Shown here in pieces: positions 11,497 through 25,012 of a stretch of 64,000 nucleotides of DNA. The translations under genes were made by a program, and so were the position numbers. Source of the DNA: Polytrichum commune (Eukaryota; Streptophyta; Polytrichopsida; Polytrichales; Polytrichaceae); NCBI GenBank assembly GCA_950295325.1, contig OX485803.1, positions 58,295,554 through 58,359,553 of the forward strand, given 5' to 3'. Under the pieces are notes generated by a model, which ran no database searches, was not told where the DNA came from, and worked only from the letters and a program-made list of their open reading frames with translations. Each line of letters begins with the position of its first letter. Position 1 is the first letter of the stretch.

Positions 11497-12719
11497 ACAT
11501 AACATAGGTGAAAGTTAACGGCGGGAAAAAACATTAGTACTTAGTAGTCTTGGTTTTTAATAGACTTAGTAGACTTGTCACACTCCATTGTGGTATACGT
11601 TTGGGATGTGCCATCCAAAACCATAAGAACCTTACTTATGGGATGCGCACCCCAAACTCTATAATGACATAAACCATTTGTTTTTTATATTCGCTTGTTA
11701 TTTTCCACATGGAGTTCACGTTTTCATTATAATTGCAATTTTCTATTTTTAGTATTAGGAATATTCTTTACGTGCGAATTTTTAAATTGTCATGTTCTTG
11801 ATGTTCCCAACATTCCATATGCCCACAATATTGGCATCCCAAACTATGGGCATATTTTATTTTGAGACTTTCAAAAGTCTCCGATTAACGAATATAGTGT
11901 TTAGTCTAAAATTAAATTATGAGTTGATTTGATTCTACTTAAACATGACATCAAAGATACTAAAGTAGTCGAATATAACATCACTTAACGGTCAACTTTT
12001 GCTCCATGGGCCATCGATATATAATAGTGAGATGCTCAAAAGATATTCGATTGCATGCTCAAGATTTGCCAGTTATTTTGGGTTCATTAGTTGACATAAT
12101 TGGAAAGACATGTATGATAATTTGAAGAATAAAGATGTTATTCACTTTATTATGAATTAAATATGTAAAAAATGCTTATGAGGAAAATGATCGCAAACTC
12201 ATTTTGCATTTGCTAAGTGTCTCGCTGCAATCACATCACCTCTTTTAAAACCTTGTAGAAGCGAGCTGCTAAAAAAACTAACCATTTTAAGATCCATCCA
12301 CCTTCAACAGGGGTGGTGAGAAGGCCATTGGCTATCCTCTCCACACCCGCGTGCAATGAATGTCCAAAACGGTTGGAGCTTCAAGCGTTTGACATCACTC
12401 ACTCTTTTCAAAGCAATTTGGGTCCAAAACTTGATGCCATGAAGAAGAATGTGCAACACTTGCATCATTGTTAAATGGGGATGAAGAGGTAATTAATTTT
12501 TCGAGAGAGTGTGACCATTTCTTGATTTCCCCTTAGTTTGCGTTGGATCTCCTGAGGTGGTTTTATTTTGGTTCCATTTTTATAATTGACGTTTCGATTT
12601 GTGCCAGAAAGAAAAGAAAAGAAAAGAAAAGAGAGTGAGACCTTTTGGTGTTATTTGCCCTAGATATGAGAATGATGTGGTCAAGGGCTAGGAGAAATGA
12701 ACTTGCTATGATCATGGTC
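11497..12719. other. Intergenic AT-rich DNA with diverged dispersed repeats
   Basis: No gene seen. About 12020-12260 resembles 15865-16060 (shared phrases around CATGCTCAA and GAGGAAAATG), so both belong to an old dispersed repeat. An (AAAAG)n microsatellite lies at 12608-12632. Confidence 0.5.
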
Positions 12720-13136
12720 TAAGGGCCGGTTCACATGGGGCCCCGAGTCTTAAGTCCCATGTCACTTGAGGTCAATCTGTGTTATCTCAACCGTTGAGAG
12801 GATGGTAGTTGGGACTTATCACTTCACATGTAGTTCCAAGTCCTAAGTCCTAAGTCCTAAGTCCTAAGTATGCCATAATTGCCTCCATGACAACACTTTT
12901 TGAAGGTAAGGCTTGGGGCTTGTGTTGAGAGTTGGGTCAAGCAAAAACCTTGATCCAACTCTCAACACAAGTCCCACGAATATTTCTGCATAACATAATA
13001 AAGATCCAATTGTATGGATAATTAACCATAGTTTCATAGTTTCTTAAGGGTCCAAAGTTGGGACTTTACCTCCATGTCGGGACATGCTAACATGAGTGTG
13101 GCTTGCAACTTTGGGACCCCTGTGTATTGGCCCTAG
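12720..13136. mobile_element. MITE-like element, possibly hAT-type, with internal hairpin
   Basis: Left end (CTAAGGGCCGGTTCACATGG, from 12719) and right end (reverse complement CCTAGGGCCAATACACAGGG, ending about 13136) form imperfect inverted termini of about 30 bp. GGTCT lies on both flanks. Inside, 12915-12974 is a hairpin with arms of about 25 bp (CTTGTGTTGAGAGTTGG and its complement), and a 7-bp repeat (AGTCCTA) occupies 12839-12869. No coding capacity. Confidence 0.45.
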
Positions 13137-15324
13137 GTCTCAATGCCATAGCAAGGTCCCTATGAAAGAGGACATCTCTTTATTTAAAAAGGAAGGATGA
13201 GGCTTAGCAATGTTATGTTGTACATAGATCACATGGTGTGTGCAATGTGCTTGTGTTTTGTTTGTTTGTTGAGATTTTCCACTTTCTTTGCTATAGTGCA
13301 GGGACCTTGATCCCATAGCATGTTTTTGTAGAGCACCTTCATCTATGATAGATGAATGTACAATGTTAGGGAAGCTCAAGCCATGCAATCTCCACCAATA
13401 CTTGTGGTTTTGTGTCTTGCAATTGTGTCAAGTGTGGAAGACGTTGGCTCTTCCCATTATGGCCAATTGCTTTTGGTTTCGATTTTCAATTCCTTGCATT
13501 CTTATTCGTATGGTTTGTGCATTATGCATATATATAGTATAAATTGAAAAGTCAATTGCAATAAGGAATCAAAATACAACTACCCCGGGTGAACCGGTGC
13601 AACCCGTGGAGAAATCAAGAAATATTGCCTATATGGATCTAACCTTCTAGGTAACCACTAAATTGCTACGGGTGATAATAAGACCTTTGATACCCCAAAT
13701 TGAGTCAAATTCTTTAAAGACATCTTGGTAGGCAACGTCTGAGGCCTTTATGCATGCATGTGCATTAAGTATACGTAGTCACGTATCTCTTAGCCTTTCC
13801 CGTAGCTTCTCTTTGAAGGTATGTGGGCCTGTCACCCAAAGTCCCTCACCCTTGATTTCGTCCTAGCCCGAGTGTGAAATGTTGGACTGACACATAATAA
13901 TTCCTTCATCGGTAGTTCAATGTATAATTCCAATACACTGTTGGAATAAAACACACAACTTGTTATGAGCTTAACCCATATCATGTCATTTTATTATCTT
14001 GGATTTCGGGCAAGGTTACATCCTTAGCTTTCTCCAACGTCCATCTGGCCGTCTTTGCCACACACGCCTTCAAGGATTTACCTCGTTCGAATCTAGTCAT
14101 AGCCGTTGATTCCTCGCTGGTACATGACACCTCGCGTATTGATTCCATGAGCACATAAGCTTAAGTATTAAGAAATATTTGTCTAACTTATTGTAGCCTC
14201 CTCTTCACAAGCCTTCACAACTTCCTCCCAAGTTCAACCTTTTAATGGAGTTACCAACCAATTAGTTGAACCAAGTGGTCTAACTTAGTAGACTAAGCCC
14301 CGCTACTAACTCAGCTTATATAAATTACTAACCCAACCTATATAAACCCAACTTATGGTCTAACCACTAACTCAATCTATATAAATCCAGCTTATGGCCT
14401 AACCACTAACCCAACAAACTTAAATACTATAGATTGAACACTATGAGCTAAACACTTATCTCTAAGTGCATTAAGTCAAATGCTACATCCCAACAATCAC
14501 TCTTAAATGTAAATGTAAACTTGCAATTCCCAACAATATTAGATGCTCCAATACTTCATAGATGTAATTTCTAAATGCAACAAAACTAAATGCTCCAATA
14601 TTTCATGATCATAACCTTGTAAGTCTAAATAATTATAAGTAGGGATATTATGAATCCAAGTACTACAATTTGAAGACTATAAATCACACTCTAAATTCTT
14701 CCAACCCAAGCTACTCCTAACAAGAAGTCAAGCCCACATCAAGGCTAACTAGTCTTGGCTCTTCACCCTAAAACCATGCATACACACGTGCTCCTATCTT
14801 GCTTCCTACACACCCACACTTATAACACGTGGGGTGCCAAGGAGCACGAAGAAAAGAGGAAGAAAGAAGAAATATTGAGGGCTTATAGAGTGAATTGAGA
14901 GGGAGTAGGTGAGCACCCCCAAAGCTCAAGATAAACCTTTTGTAATACTCCCCTACTTTGTAGGCTTTCATCTTATCTTCTAAGCCTTTGTCCTTCAAAT
15001 GAACAACATAGATCCTAATTCAAACATTTAACTCAAGGAACTACCCTTGGTTCTCCACCTACTATGCTCACAACTAATGAACTTCCTCACACTACTAATC
15101 TTCTAATCAATCCACTTCATACAAGCGTAATGCTTAAACATAATTTCTTTCAAGCTTCACTTTTTTTATATTTTTGTGAATAATCAATAAACATTAAAAC
15201 ATCACTTCTAATGGTCTCAAAATACTTAAGAACACATGTGGGCACCATTTTGGGCTCACAGGGCCATAAGACACGGTCACACATTGTATATCCAACACTA
15301 ATATCAGAAATGGGTATAAAAACA
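13137..15324. other. Intergenic, no gene seen
   Basis: AT-rich DNA. Short frames at 13140-13547 and 14768-14998 show no family signature or codon structure. Confidence 0.5.
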
Positions 15325-15456
15325 AGTAACATTAGTGTAGAGTAGATTAGTAACATTAGTTTAGAGTAGATGAGTAACATTAGTTTAGAGTAGATTAGTA
15401 ACATTAGTTTAGAGTAGATGAGTAACATTAGTTTAGAGTAGATTAGTAACATTAGT
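15325..15456. repeat. 24-bp tandem repeat, about 5.5 copies
   Basis: Copies start at 15325, 15349, 15373, 15397, 15421 and 15445. The unit alternates ending GATT/GATG, giving a 48-bp higher-order period. The minus-strand frame 15150-15464 (LLIYSKLM repeats) is only this array translated. Confidence 0.9.
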
Positions 15457-17204
15457 ACTCTCATTCTAGATGTTCATTTATTTGGTTGCAATGATGTTTT
15501 CCATTGACGAAGAGAACACTTAGTCTTTAAGAGCATTTAAAATTGTAGGACCTATGACCAAAAGTATTTTCTCACTTTACACGGCTCTTAAAAGAGAAAA
15601 GTTCACTTTGAGATTCTATTGGTGAAAGAGTTCAAGACGTTCATAGTTGATTCCCATTTATAAGAGTTGATTGTACACTCCATTTTATATTCCATGTGTA
15701 AAGGGTGGAAGAGTTTGAAGGGGAGGGATCTCCTTCATTTTATTGAGCCATATAAGATGAGTGGTCATGATTTGGTTACTTAACTTTCTTCCTGAATATG
15801 CGAGTGGTTTGTGGTTAGACACAGATCCCATAACAAACACCAAAAAGACATGTGCGTTGTATTTAGAAATGATTGGATTACATGCTCAAAACTTGTTAAC
15901 TATTCTAGGTTCAATAACCAACATAGTTGAGGATACCTAGTATATGATCATTTAAGAACTAAGATAAATTTCAAATTTGACGATAAATAAATTGATTTTC
16001 ATACACATTACATAAATTATGAGGAAAATGCCCTCTTCAAAACTTGATCTAGATTTGCTACTCGTTCATTATTAAACACTTGATTTATATCCTTGAAGAA
16101 GTGGGCTGAGTGTTTTTTTTTCCAAAATTTTAATTTTAATAATCGGTTCATTTATGGCCCATCTACCTTGCATAACCTCCAAACACATTAATATGAGAAT
16201 TTGTGTGCGTGTCTCTGACATGACAATTGGCATGAAAACTTCCCCTTCCCCTCTTCTCGAAATGGGTGTTCATTTTGATTTCTTAGAATTGCTGCTTTGC
16301 CCATCAGTTCCCCCCCCCCCCAAAAAAAAAAGAAAAGAAAAAAAGAAGAAGAAGCTACGTGTGTGTGTGTGTTTGGTATTTTTGGCGGGATGTGGCCATC
16401 CATTGTTTGGCCAAGACATATCTCTTGTGCTTGGCAATTGGATCATTTTGTAGTACCATTTGTTTAATTTGTCCTTGAATCAATGGGTTAATAGGAAAAA
16501 AACTATTTTTTAAGGGCCATCCACCATGCATAGCCTCCAAAAGCAATGCTATGAGAAGTTATGCAATGGTCTCTAATGTGGTTGGATGTGTAATGCTTGA
16601 GGGGCTTCCCCTCCACTCTAAGGGTCGAGTTGCACCACCTAGTTAAGAGAATCAGCTATCTTATGAGTTAGTGACAATTAGCCAACTTAAATTCTAGCTA
16701 ACTAAAATCATGGTTGCGCCACTTATTTAGGAGAATTATCTAACAATACGAATTAGTGCAATCAGCTAACTCATATGCTAGTTAGCCAATCGCATGGCCG
16801 CACATCCCAGTTACCACTAACCAAAGGGTGACTAATTTAAAGAGAGGAGTTAAGGTTGACTGACCAAATTATTGTTCAACTTGCCCAAGTTTTGAATATG
16901 ACACTAATTATGATACATTATGATATTGTGGCCCGCATTGTTTGTGTTTCATTATGGTTCAAATCAAACATAATATCATAATTTTTAATAAATAACAATA
17001 TTGATCTAAATTTTGACATTGAAAATCATAGTATAATATTATCATATCATTAAAAACAATTATAAATGTATTATATATGCTAATTTAGGACAATGTAAGA
17101 ATATATTATGGTCCACCTTTTAGCATAATGGAGAAGAGATGAAGTGAAAGGTGGGCATTCAAGAAAAATCCTCGGGCTACTCATTTGGAAAACTTAGTTA
17201 GCAC
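15457..17204. other. Intergenic with degenerate dispersed repeats
   Basis: No gene. Segments 16140-16240 and 16490-16600 are diverged copies of each other (CCATCTACC/CCATCCACC ... GCATA.CCTCCAAA). A C12/poly-A junction lies at 16310-16331. Confidence 0.45.
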
Positions 17205-17612
17205 TAGGGCACGGGGAGGTCACTTCATTGTCAAGTTGACACCACGTGCGGACAAAGTTTGCTACCCCTATATTACATGCCATATATATATTTAAAATTT
17301 ATGATATTTTTTCTACATATACATAACCATTGATAGTATCTTTTGAATACTATTTTGAAATTTTTAGTCATCTTTATTTTTTTAGTTCAATTCTGTGTCA
17401 TTCTAGTTAGAAATGGTATGTTTTATGAAAAAAAACAAATCATCAAATTTAGTTACCACTTTTGACTATGTCATAGGTACTGTGTATATCTACTCATGAA
17501 CAAAATTTGATAAAATTTTGACCCATTTTGGTGGTGCAACTTACCAAAAGAAGATTTTTTTTGGTCGCACGTGGTGTTCAACTTGACAATGGAGTGATCT
17601 ACCCGTGCACTA
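17205..17612. mobile_element. MITE with inverted termini of about 45 bp
   Basis: Left end GGTCACTTCATTGTCAAGTT (about 17218 onward) followed by GACACCACGTGCG is the reverse complement of CGCACGTGGTGTTCAACTT GACAATGGAGTGA at 17566-17597, with one inserted base. Similarity extends outward through GGGCACGGG/CCCGTGCAC. The interior is AT-rich and non-coding. The boundary and target duplication are not certain. Confidence 0.6.
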
Positions 17613-19553
17613 GGGGTATGGACTAGTTAAGAGTTCTTCACAAAAGCAAGGTCCCTAAGGTTAGCTAACTTCTTGTTTGATAGATTTTATTCAAAGCTTC
17701 ATGTTAACCAAGTGGTGCGGCCGTGAGATAGATTAGCACTCATATAGGTTAGCTACCTCATATGTTACTCAACTTTCTTAAGTGGGCAGTGCAAGAACAA
17801 TCTAACTAATTTGAGTGATTACCTACTTTAACTGGAGCCTTAACTGGGTTGTGTAGTAGGACCCTAAGTTGTGTCATCTAACGGGATCACACCCCCTTAC
17901 GTTTCATAACCATGTGCAATAAAAAATTTCTATCCTACATTATATGCCATAGATAAATTGAAAAATTGTGATTTTTTTTACACATATATATATAAGTCAT
18001 CTTCATTCTTTGTAGTAATTGTTTTAGTTCAATTTTGCTCCATTCTGGTTAGAAATGGTATGTTTTATTAAAAAAAATCATCAAATTTGGTTATATATTT
18101 TTATTATGTAATAAATACCGTGTATATCTACTCATGAAAAATAATTACAAAAATTTGACCCATTTTGGTGATGCTTTATGTAAAAAGTATATTTATTTAT
18201 GTATTATGTATTATGTATTATTATTATTATCGCACATGGTATTCAACTTGACAATGGAGTGCACCCCTGGGTGTGTTTTTTATTATCTTGGTGGCAATGG
18301 GTTGGCCTACCTTTTTGTTTGGTTGAGGCATGCCTCTTGTGCTTGGCACTTGGATTGTGGCTTGTTTCCGGGGAACCTATTACTTATCTTTAAAAAAAGT
18401 TGGTGAATGCTTTTTGATTGGAAAAATAAAAATGAAAGCGATTGGGATAATGCGCACGGTGTAAAATTATTTTTCCTTATGAATGGACATCATTGCCATT
18501 CAACCACCCCCTCCAAAAAAAACAAAAAAAACAAAAAAAAACCGTCAAGTCTCAATAACTACTTATGTTTGAAAAATTGCCTTTGATTTTCAAAAAATCT
18601 CTTTATGTGACAGTGTGGGAAACTCAAAAGACTCTATCTCCCCTCCAAGTGAGTTTATCTCCTTGGTTCTAACCCTCTACACACTAACAGCATTGGATGC
18701 AACTATTGCCATTGGCAAACAATTCGAGGTGTAGAATCAAATCAAGGGCAAAAAAAATTTAGTTGCAGAAGAAGATTTGCTGCTTTGTCATTTTTACCTT
18801 GCGATTTCACACAACACCATATCACCAACACCCAACAAAAGAAGAATGCATTTTGGGTGAGGGTCAAAGTCAATTGAAATCAAAGAGAGTCATGAACAAT
18901 TGCGGAGAGGATGTCGAGAAGTTTGGAAATGACGTGGGGGAACATCAAGCACGAAGCGTCCAAGTTCCACGGGATTTACCTAAATGATAAGGCTTTCATA
19001 AACTCATGATTCTCACCATTTGTATCAATCAAAGCATCCCTAAGGGTTTAATTTTGGATTTGGACATTGTTGGCATATTTTGAAGGAGGTACCATGTTGG
19101 GCGGAGCTTCGTAACAAGTTGGTAAGGACTCCCGATTCACTCAAGAGGAACATGTTTGGCTACACATTTGATGGACAAAAGGATTTTAGCTATGGGAAGC
19201 GAGGTTGTGGATCATACATCTCGCGGCGAGCGAACTAGTTGGTAAACAAACACATCGCCAAATTGTCAGCCACCTGGCAATAAAAAGACTAAGGATGAAG
19301 TGGCCAATGGGAGGACTAGAAAGCACGATGCACATGCGCAAACTCAAGCTTCATCGGACATGGCACGAGCAGCTCACATGAAGGTCCAAACTTTTTGGAA
19401 TCAACATCGATATCAAGGTGGGTCCTACGGCACACGAGTATTACACCTTGAGATGAGATGAGGAACTTGCAAATTTAAAGAAGTAATTGATGAAATTGGA
19501 TAGCTCATTTAATAAATAATGGCAACTTCTGACAATTTTCACTATTATTTCTT
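17613..19553. other. Intergenic, holds a diverged partial copy of the 17.2-kb MITE
   Basis: About 17920-18265 repeats the interior and right end of the 17205-17612 element (GAAATGGTATGTTTTAT, CTACTCATGAA, CAACTTGACAATGGAGTG). Nothing else is recognised; short frames at 18134-18406 fall within this repeat. Confidence 0.5.
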
Positions 19554-19580
19554 GTGTGTGTGTGTGTGTGTGTGTGTGTG
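19554..19580. repeat. (GT)n microsatellite
   Basis: Pure GT dinucleotide run of about 13 units. Confidence 0.9.
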
Positions 19581-22500
19581 AGTGTGTAATTTGTTTTTGT
19601 TTTGGTGTGTGATGACTAGCTTTGGAATGTTGGGTGCCTTAGAATGTAAATGGTTTCTGGCCAAATTGAAAGTTGATTAATGGTTGAATGTTTTGGTGGT
19701 TGAAATTGTTGCTCTTCACAAAGGGAAATCAAATTTTTGTCTTGGGTAGCCAGATGTGTCAAATAAGTTGGGTAGTCGGAAAAAAAAAAAAAAACCTTGA
19801 TAATAGAATCCTATGGTTTTGTTTTGTTTTTTTGGCACAAATTGAAAATTCAATTGCAAGAAGGAACCCAAAAGAATCCCATCGTTTATTTCATTAGCGT
19901 TGGCCACTCTACCAACAAGCTTTCTAATACAACCAGACTTAATCGTTGAGTTTGGTACATGATGTGTGGTCATGACCTAACCACCCTCCACATTTATCCA
20001 CTCTTTGGCCCTTTGTCAAAATAGAAACAAAAGCATGAAAATTCCCCAAGAGCAAGAAAATCCTCTTATATATATTTATATATATGTATAAGCCGTCGCC
20101 GCAAGCGGCCGCACGATCATGTCCTTGGTAAGTACTTCGTAGCGATCGGAGGAGCGGCGTTCGCTGGAGCAGTAACGCAGGCTCTGCCGTGCGGGTACGG
20201 CACCACTTGCGTGCATGACGAAAGTGATAATTAATCCTCTGCCAGGCTTGCCGCAAAGTCCACGCCGTAGCATGAAGAAAGTGCAGCCCCATCGTAGCAT
20301 ATCTTGATATATCCTTGAAGTCGTAGACATGTTTGCAGATGGGTAGTGTCAGGTGCGTACTGATCAGTAGGTAGTAGCACCACGAATTCGTTGCCAACCT
20401 AGCCATCCAACTTAGCTCATCGACGGCCACGCTTGGTCTGCGGCTCAGAAAGCGGCGACCCAGACTAAACAGGTTCATAGAACACTTATTATTAAACCTT
20501 ACCGGCCAGGGTGCCTGCTGCAAGGTGAGGACTGTTTCTCTTGCATGTGCCACACGATTCAATGGGAAGAATTTAATAACAAGCTTCGATCACATCATCA
20601 GCACCCTGCAAAAGTGGGCCAACCCAAATCAAAATTCCAAATACAAGATTTAGCACCTGCAAGCTTGCCTCGGTGTCGGAAGGACCGAGAAGTATGTAAC
20701 CAGCGACCGATTTCCCAGATTAAGAATGTCGCATGACTTGCAAGGAGGCCCCGCTCATCATCGTGATGCAGTCTTGTCGTCCAGTGGAACCCTCAGGTAG
20801 CCGCGAGGATTGTAGTATGTTATTTAATGCCGGAAATCATATCATAATTTATCGTTGAAATGATCTAGATTCTCAGGCGGCACAACTGGAAAAAGTAGCA
20901 CCTAGGCTTGTCAAGAATGTCAATTGTCTACGAGGTTTGATGCATACTGCTTCAACCTCAATTGTTTTATTAAATACCTGCCACCGAGTTACATTGCTGT
21001 TGCTATTGCTCAATGGCGGGTATTGTATCTCGTGGTTGTGCTGCATCCCTCCACAGGCTGTACTAGTGGGGCTTTATGTATCGCATAAACACTGGACCTG
21101 CTGCTCGTGGAACTTGGAGTCATTGTTCGGGAATCTGCGGAATATGCAACCACGCAATAATAATGTTGTGCGGATCTGAAGCGCCATTGCAACCGCTGTC
21201 TGTCTGAGTGTTGTAAGTAAGCTCAAGTAAGGGCAGATAATTCATTCCGACTTCCTTCGAATGCATCTAAAGTTTTCGGTCGGTCTTGGCCCATCTTATT
21301 TTTATGAATTGCCGTTTCATGTTTTCCCGCATTCATGGTTGTGGTGTTCAAGGTGTATCCGCACTTCATCATCGACGAGTAATGGACGTGAACGTCTGAA
21401 GTTCGCTTTTGGTGTAAGCAATAACAGTACTCTGTCGATGAGATGTTGAGAGTTGTGAAGGTGGGCTAATTCGGTGCCCGCAATTCATCGTGAATCATAT
21501 ATATCAACCTCGGTGTGAGTAGTATTTAAATTTCTGTGTGACTCTTACCAGCTTATTGGGGTTAAGCAACCGGTAGACGCGTTGGGGTTTCTAGTATTGG
21601 GTCGAGGGAGGTGCAATCGCAAAAGGTGATTTACTGCTGGAAGTGAACAATGGATAGCCCCTTCTCAGATCATTTGATCTTTATTAGTCTTCAACGCTGC
21701 TTGGTTTAGAGAGTTTGTGGGAGGTCATACTTTGGAGTTGCCTGCACTCCGTCGTCACTACTCTAAATCACATGTACTCCTCACACGCATGCATTATTGA
21801 ACTGTTATTGTGTCAGGCGGAGGCGAAGAGTAGAAAGGGTAACAGATCTTTAAATACTTTTAGAGATATGACAAGAGGACCACTGCACTAACTCCTTCAG
21901 ATCATGTTTGCGTCTCGACGGCAAATTTTGAGGCCATGACACAGTTGAAATTTTACAGGTGTTTTATCTTTATCTGTTTCTACCACTTTGCCTCGTTTGC
22001 GTTCTTCACTTCAGCGCACTCTCTCTATCCTTCCGTTAGCTAGGCTCTGACATGGCCTGAGCTGAATTGGTTTGAGACAAAATTTGATTGGATACTATTA
22101 AACAAGAGCGCAGATCGGTCGTACGTATTTCTACGTGCACTTACACGATATATATTAATTAATGAGATGTCTTGCATATCCTTCAGTTCTCTGGACAAGA
22201 GCATTACTGGCAGGAGGGTGACATTTCCTTCTCATCAAATCACATCATATTTGGAACATGTAGAGGGTTTGGGATTTGCTGCGGAGGCAAATGCGTCTGC
22301 ACATGCCGATAATGCACTGATCTTCTTGGCCAATCTTGAACAATTCATTATGGTTCTTGGGATCTACTCAAACCTGGGGTGTTCGCCATAGTTTGACCCA
22401 GAAGCAAGCGGTTTGGCTACACTTGTACTTAGTTTTCTTGATGAGCACTTTTAGTTCCATTTGTGTAACTTATAGCTACTATTCTTTAAGCACGTGAAAT

Positions 22501-23029
22501 TTCTCCATTATTTTTTGCACTGTGAATCATCTATATTATGTCGTAGGTGAGTGTACATTCCGAACTCATCCTGGACTTTGGGCGGTACACTTCGAGCAGT
22601 AGATTTCCGTTGAAGTCTCTTGAAAAGATTCCATGTTTGTGGGTGCAATGTCAGGGTGTTTCCGGGCAGTCACGTTTACATGCAACCTGGCTTCCAGGAG
22701 TTCCTGGTTGGCATTGATCAGGGCGAAGCTGGGTATGCCACGATCACAAAGTCCTCATGAACCCCTGACAGACTACTTACTCAACTATCTGCGCATTTGA
22801 ATTCAGTACGTGAATGTAGATCGAGAGCAGATCTAACCGAGAGCGCTTTGATTCTGTGGTGCAGGTGTGTTTGATAGCGAGGTCGACATGGATTAAAGCA
22901 ACAGGGTTATCTGATGGGCCCAACGTCTCTATGCTGCTTGAATGAAGTGTTGATGACGTAGATTGAGAGACTGCATATTGATAAATATCGATATTTTCTT
23001 GACTTCATTCATTAAATATCATTGCGAAA
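19581..23029. other. Intergenic and 5' flank of the MFS gene
   Basis: Base composition becomes more balanced from about 20.1 kb, unlike the AT-rich DNA to the left. A 207-codon minus-strand frame (20562-19939) has no signature and is not accepted as a gene. The 2.5 kb before 23030 probably includes the transporter promoter and 5' UTR, but no promoter element can be fixed with confidence. Confidence 0.4.
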
Positions 23030-25012
23030 ATGGCAATTGCGAGTGAGGAAGAGAGGAATTCGAAGAACCCATTGGTGCGACTGCTCGTGAGGCACTGGAC
23101 TCTGGACCCAATTGTGAAACCTGCAGCACAGGAGGAGCGGGAGAAGTATTTGTTCTTGTACTGGAAAGCAATTCCCTTTAACCGCTGGATGCTCTTTAGT
23201 TCCTCGTTTCTGATCCAGTTTTGTTGTGGGTCGCTCTACTCGTGGTCGAATTTCAACAACCCAATCGACATCCTGATCTACGGCACCAAGACAGCTAACA
23301 AAGCTGTCAACACCTTCTACATTGCCGTTGGTGAGCAAGTGTTACCCGTTCCTTGCAATAACATTTACTTTGCATGACTCTCTCTCCGCTGAAATGTCTC
23401 CACGAGACATGTCAATCATCGAATTTTTTTTCTTCTCTTGAACGCCAACTAAATAAATTTAAGACTGTGGCATAATTTATCGGGGATGTTTGCATTGACT
23501 GTCATGGTCAGGGGGCCATGGAAATGGCCATTTTCTCTGCATGTCTCTCAGCTGAAATGTCTCCTGAGACAGGTCCATCAATCGATAATTTCTCTTCTTC
23601 TACAGAATGCTAACCAAACTCAACACTGTTATAAACTGTTTATGTCATCAGGGATGTTTGGATTGACTGCCATGCTCATGGGGCCATGGCTGGAGAGGAA
23701 CGGCCCTCGCAGGGGATTGTTGCTGGGCTCCTGCATGTTCGGGGTAGGCCAAGCCGTTGCATCCCTCTCCCTCTACAAAAAATCCATTGCGGGCGTCTAC
23801 ATAGGCTATGGGGTCCTGGGAGGCTTCGGCTTGGGCTTGAACTACATCTCCCCAGTGTCCGCACTGCAGAAATTCTTCCCAGATTACAGAGGTGTTGCAT
23901 CAGGGTTCGCAGTCGCAGGGTTCGGAGCAGGATCCATAGTGTGGAGCAAGGTGTACATCCCACTCATGAACCGGTACAAGCTCCCAGAAACCTTCGCCAT
24001 CCTGGGTGCAGTTCTCTCTGGGACCATGTTAGCCTCCGCCATCGTCATGCGCACTCCACCAAACAACTTCACCGCAGGGGGTTTAACCGTGAGCGGGGAG
24101 AAGATCTACAAAGACGACCCTAACAAATTGCAGTTTGAGGAACCATCTGCGGATCTTCCAACCCATGCCAACATACCATCTGGTCATGACGTTGTACCTG
24201 GGACCTCCTCCACTCCCATTGTGATGACGCTCATTCAGTCCATCTTCTCAACCGATTTCGGCTTCATGTACCTCATGTTCTTCGCCAACCAGCTTTTCGG
24301 CCTGGTCGCACTCTCTCGCCTGGCTAATATGGCGGAGGATCTGTACGGGAAAAGCGCAACCCAAGCCTCAACAGTCGTGTCCATCAATGGTGTCTTCAAT
24401 TGTCTTGGCCGCATTTTTCTGCCCATGTCTGCAGACATCGTCATCAAAACCCTCAGAGTCAACCCACCCTTTGCCCGAAAGGTCATCTTCTACATGAGCC
24501 TCGTCGTGCAGATCATCATCGTTGCTAATCTGTCGCACCTGATCAACACCCACAATTACAATGGATTCCGCGCAGTCATGTGGACCCTCACGTTCTTCTA
24601 TGGCGGGGGGTTTGGCACCATCCCTTGCTTCCTGACTGACATGTTTGGGCCTTACAATATTGGAGCACTTCATGGCATGATCCTCACTGCGTGGTCCATT
24701 GGGGGAGTGGGAGGAGGGTTGGGATTCACAGATCTCTTCGACAAACACAAACCCTCTGCCGCCCGAGCTAACGTCGCGGGTGCGTACAATGAAGCCTACG
24801 AGTCCAATTTCAAGTGGATCCTGGCTGTGCTCATTGTGGGCTTGGTCATGACCTTCTTCGTCAGGACGGACCAGGTGGATCGCACCGCTCCGGGCTGGAG
24901 GTACAGTGTGTTTGGGAAGAAGGTTGTCCATTTCAAGAGGAAGGATTCCACCCACGGCAGGGTTGTCAACCATCAAAACGGAACACCGCCACGAGTGGTG
25001 GAAGATTTGTAG
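23030..25012 (+). CDS. MFS transporter of the oxalate/formate antiporter (OFA) type
   Basis: Two exons, 23030-23330 and 23652-25012, join in phase 1 (G|GG, donor GTGAGC, acceptor ATCAG) to give 553 residues, a usual MFS length with about 12 hydrophobic helices. The first helix region reads LIQFCCGSLYSWSNF, like the OFA family QLCxGSLYAWS. Then come MLMGPWLERNGPRRG (the MFS loop 2-3 region), GLGLNYISPVSALQKFFPD, and near the C-terminus FYGGGFGTIPCFLTDMFG and GALHGMILTAWS, all typical of OFA/monocarboxylate carriers. A role in moving small carboxylates across a membrane is inferred from the family; substrate and membrane are unknown. The exons are GC-richer than the flanks, with no stops, so it looks like a working host gene. 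The intron contains a duplicated exon edge, listed separately. Confidence 0.85.
23377..23700 (+). repeat. Tandem duplication spanning the MFS intron 3' end and start of exon 2
   Basis: About 23377-23525 and about 23541-23697 are diverged copies of one segment (CTGAAATGTCTCC ... GGATGTTTG.ATTGACTG.CATG ... GGGCCATGG). The upstream copy repeats the first 45 or so bases of exon 2, but its acceptor AG has changed (ATCGG instead of ATCAG), so it is read as intron. This explains the extra open frame from 23486. Confidence 0.8.

Noticed and set aside
15150-15464. 104-codon frame with LLIYSKLM repeats
   Set aside because: Translation of the 24-bp tandem repeat.
19939-20562. 207-codon minus-strand frame
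   Set aside because: No domain, unusual amino-acid mix (many Arg/His/Trp/Cys), overlaps other frames and ends in low-complexity TATA sequence; probably chance in a GC-balanced stretch.
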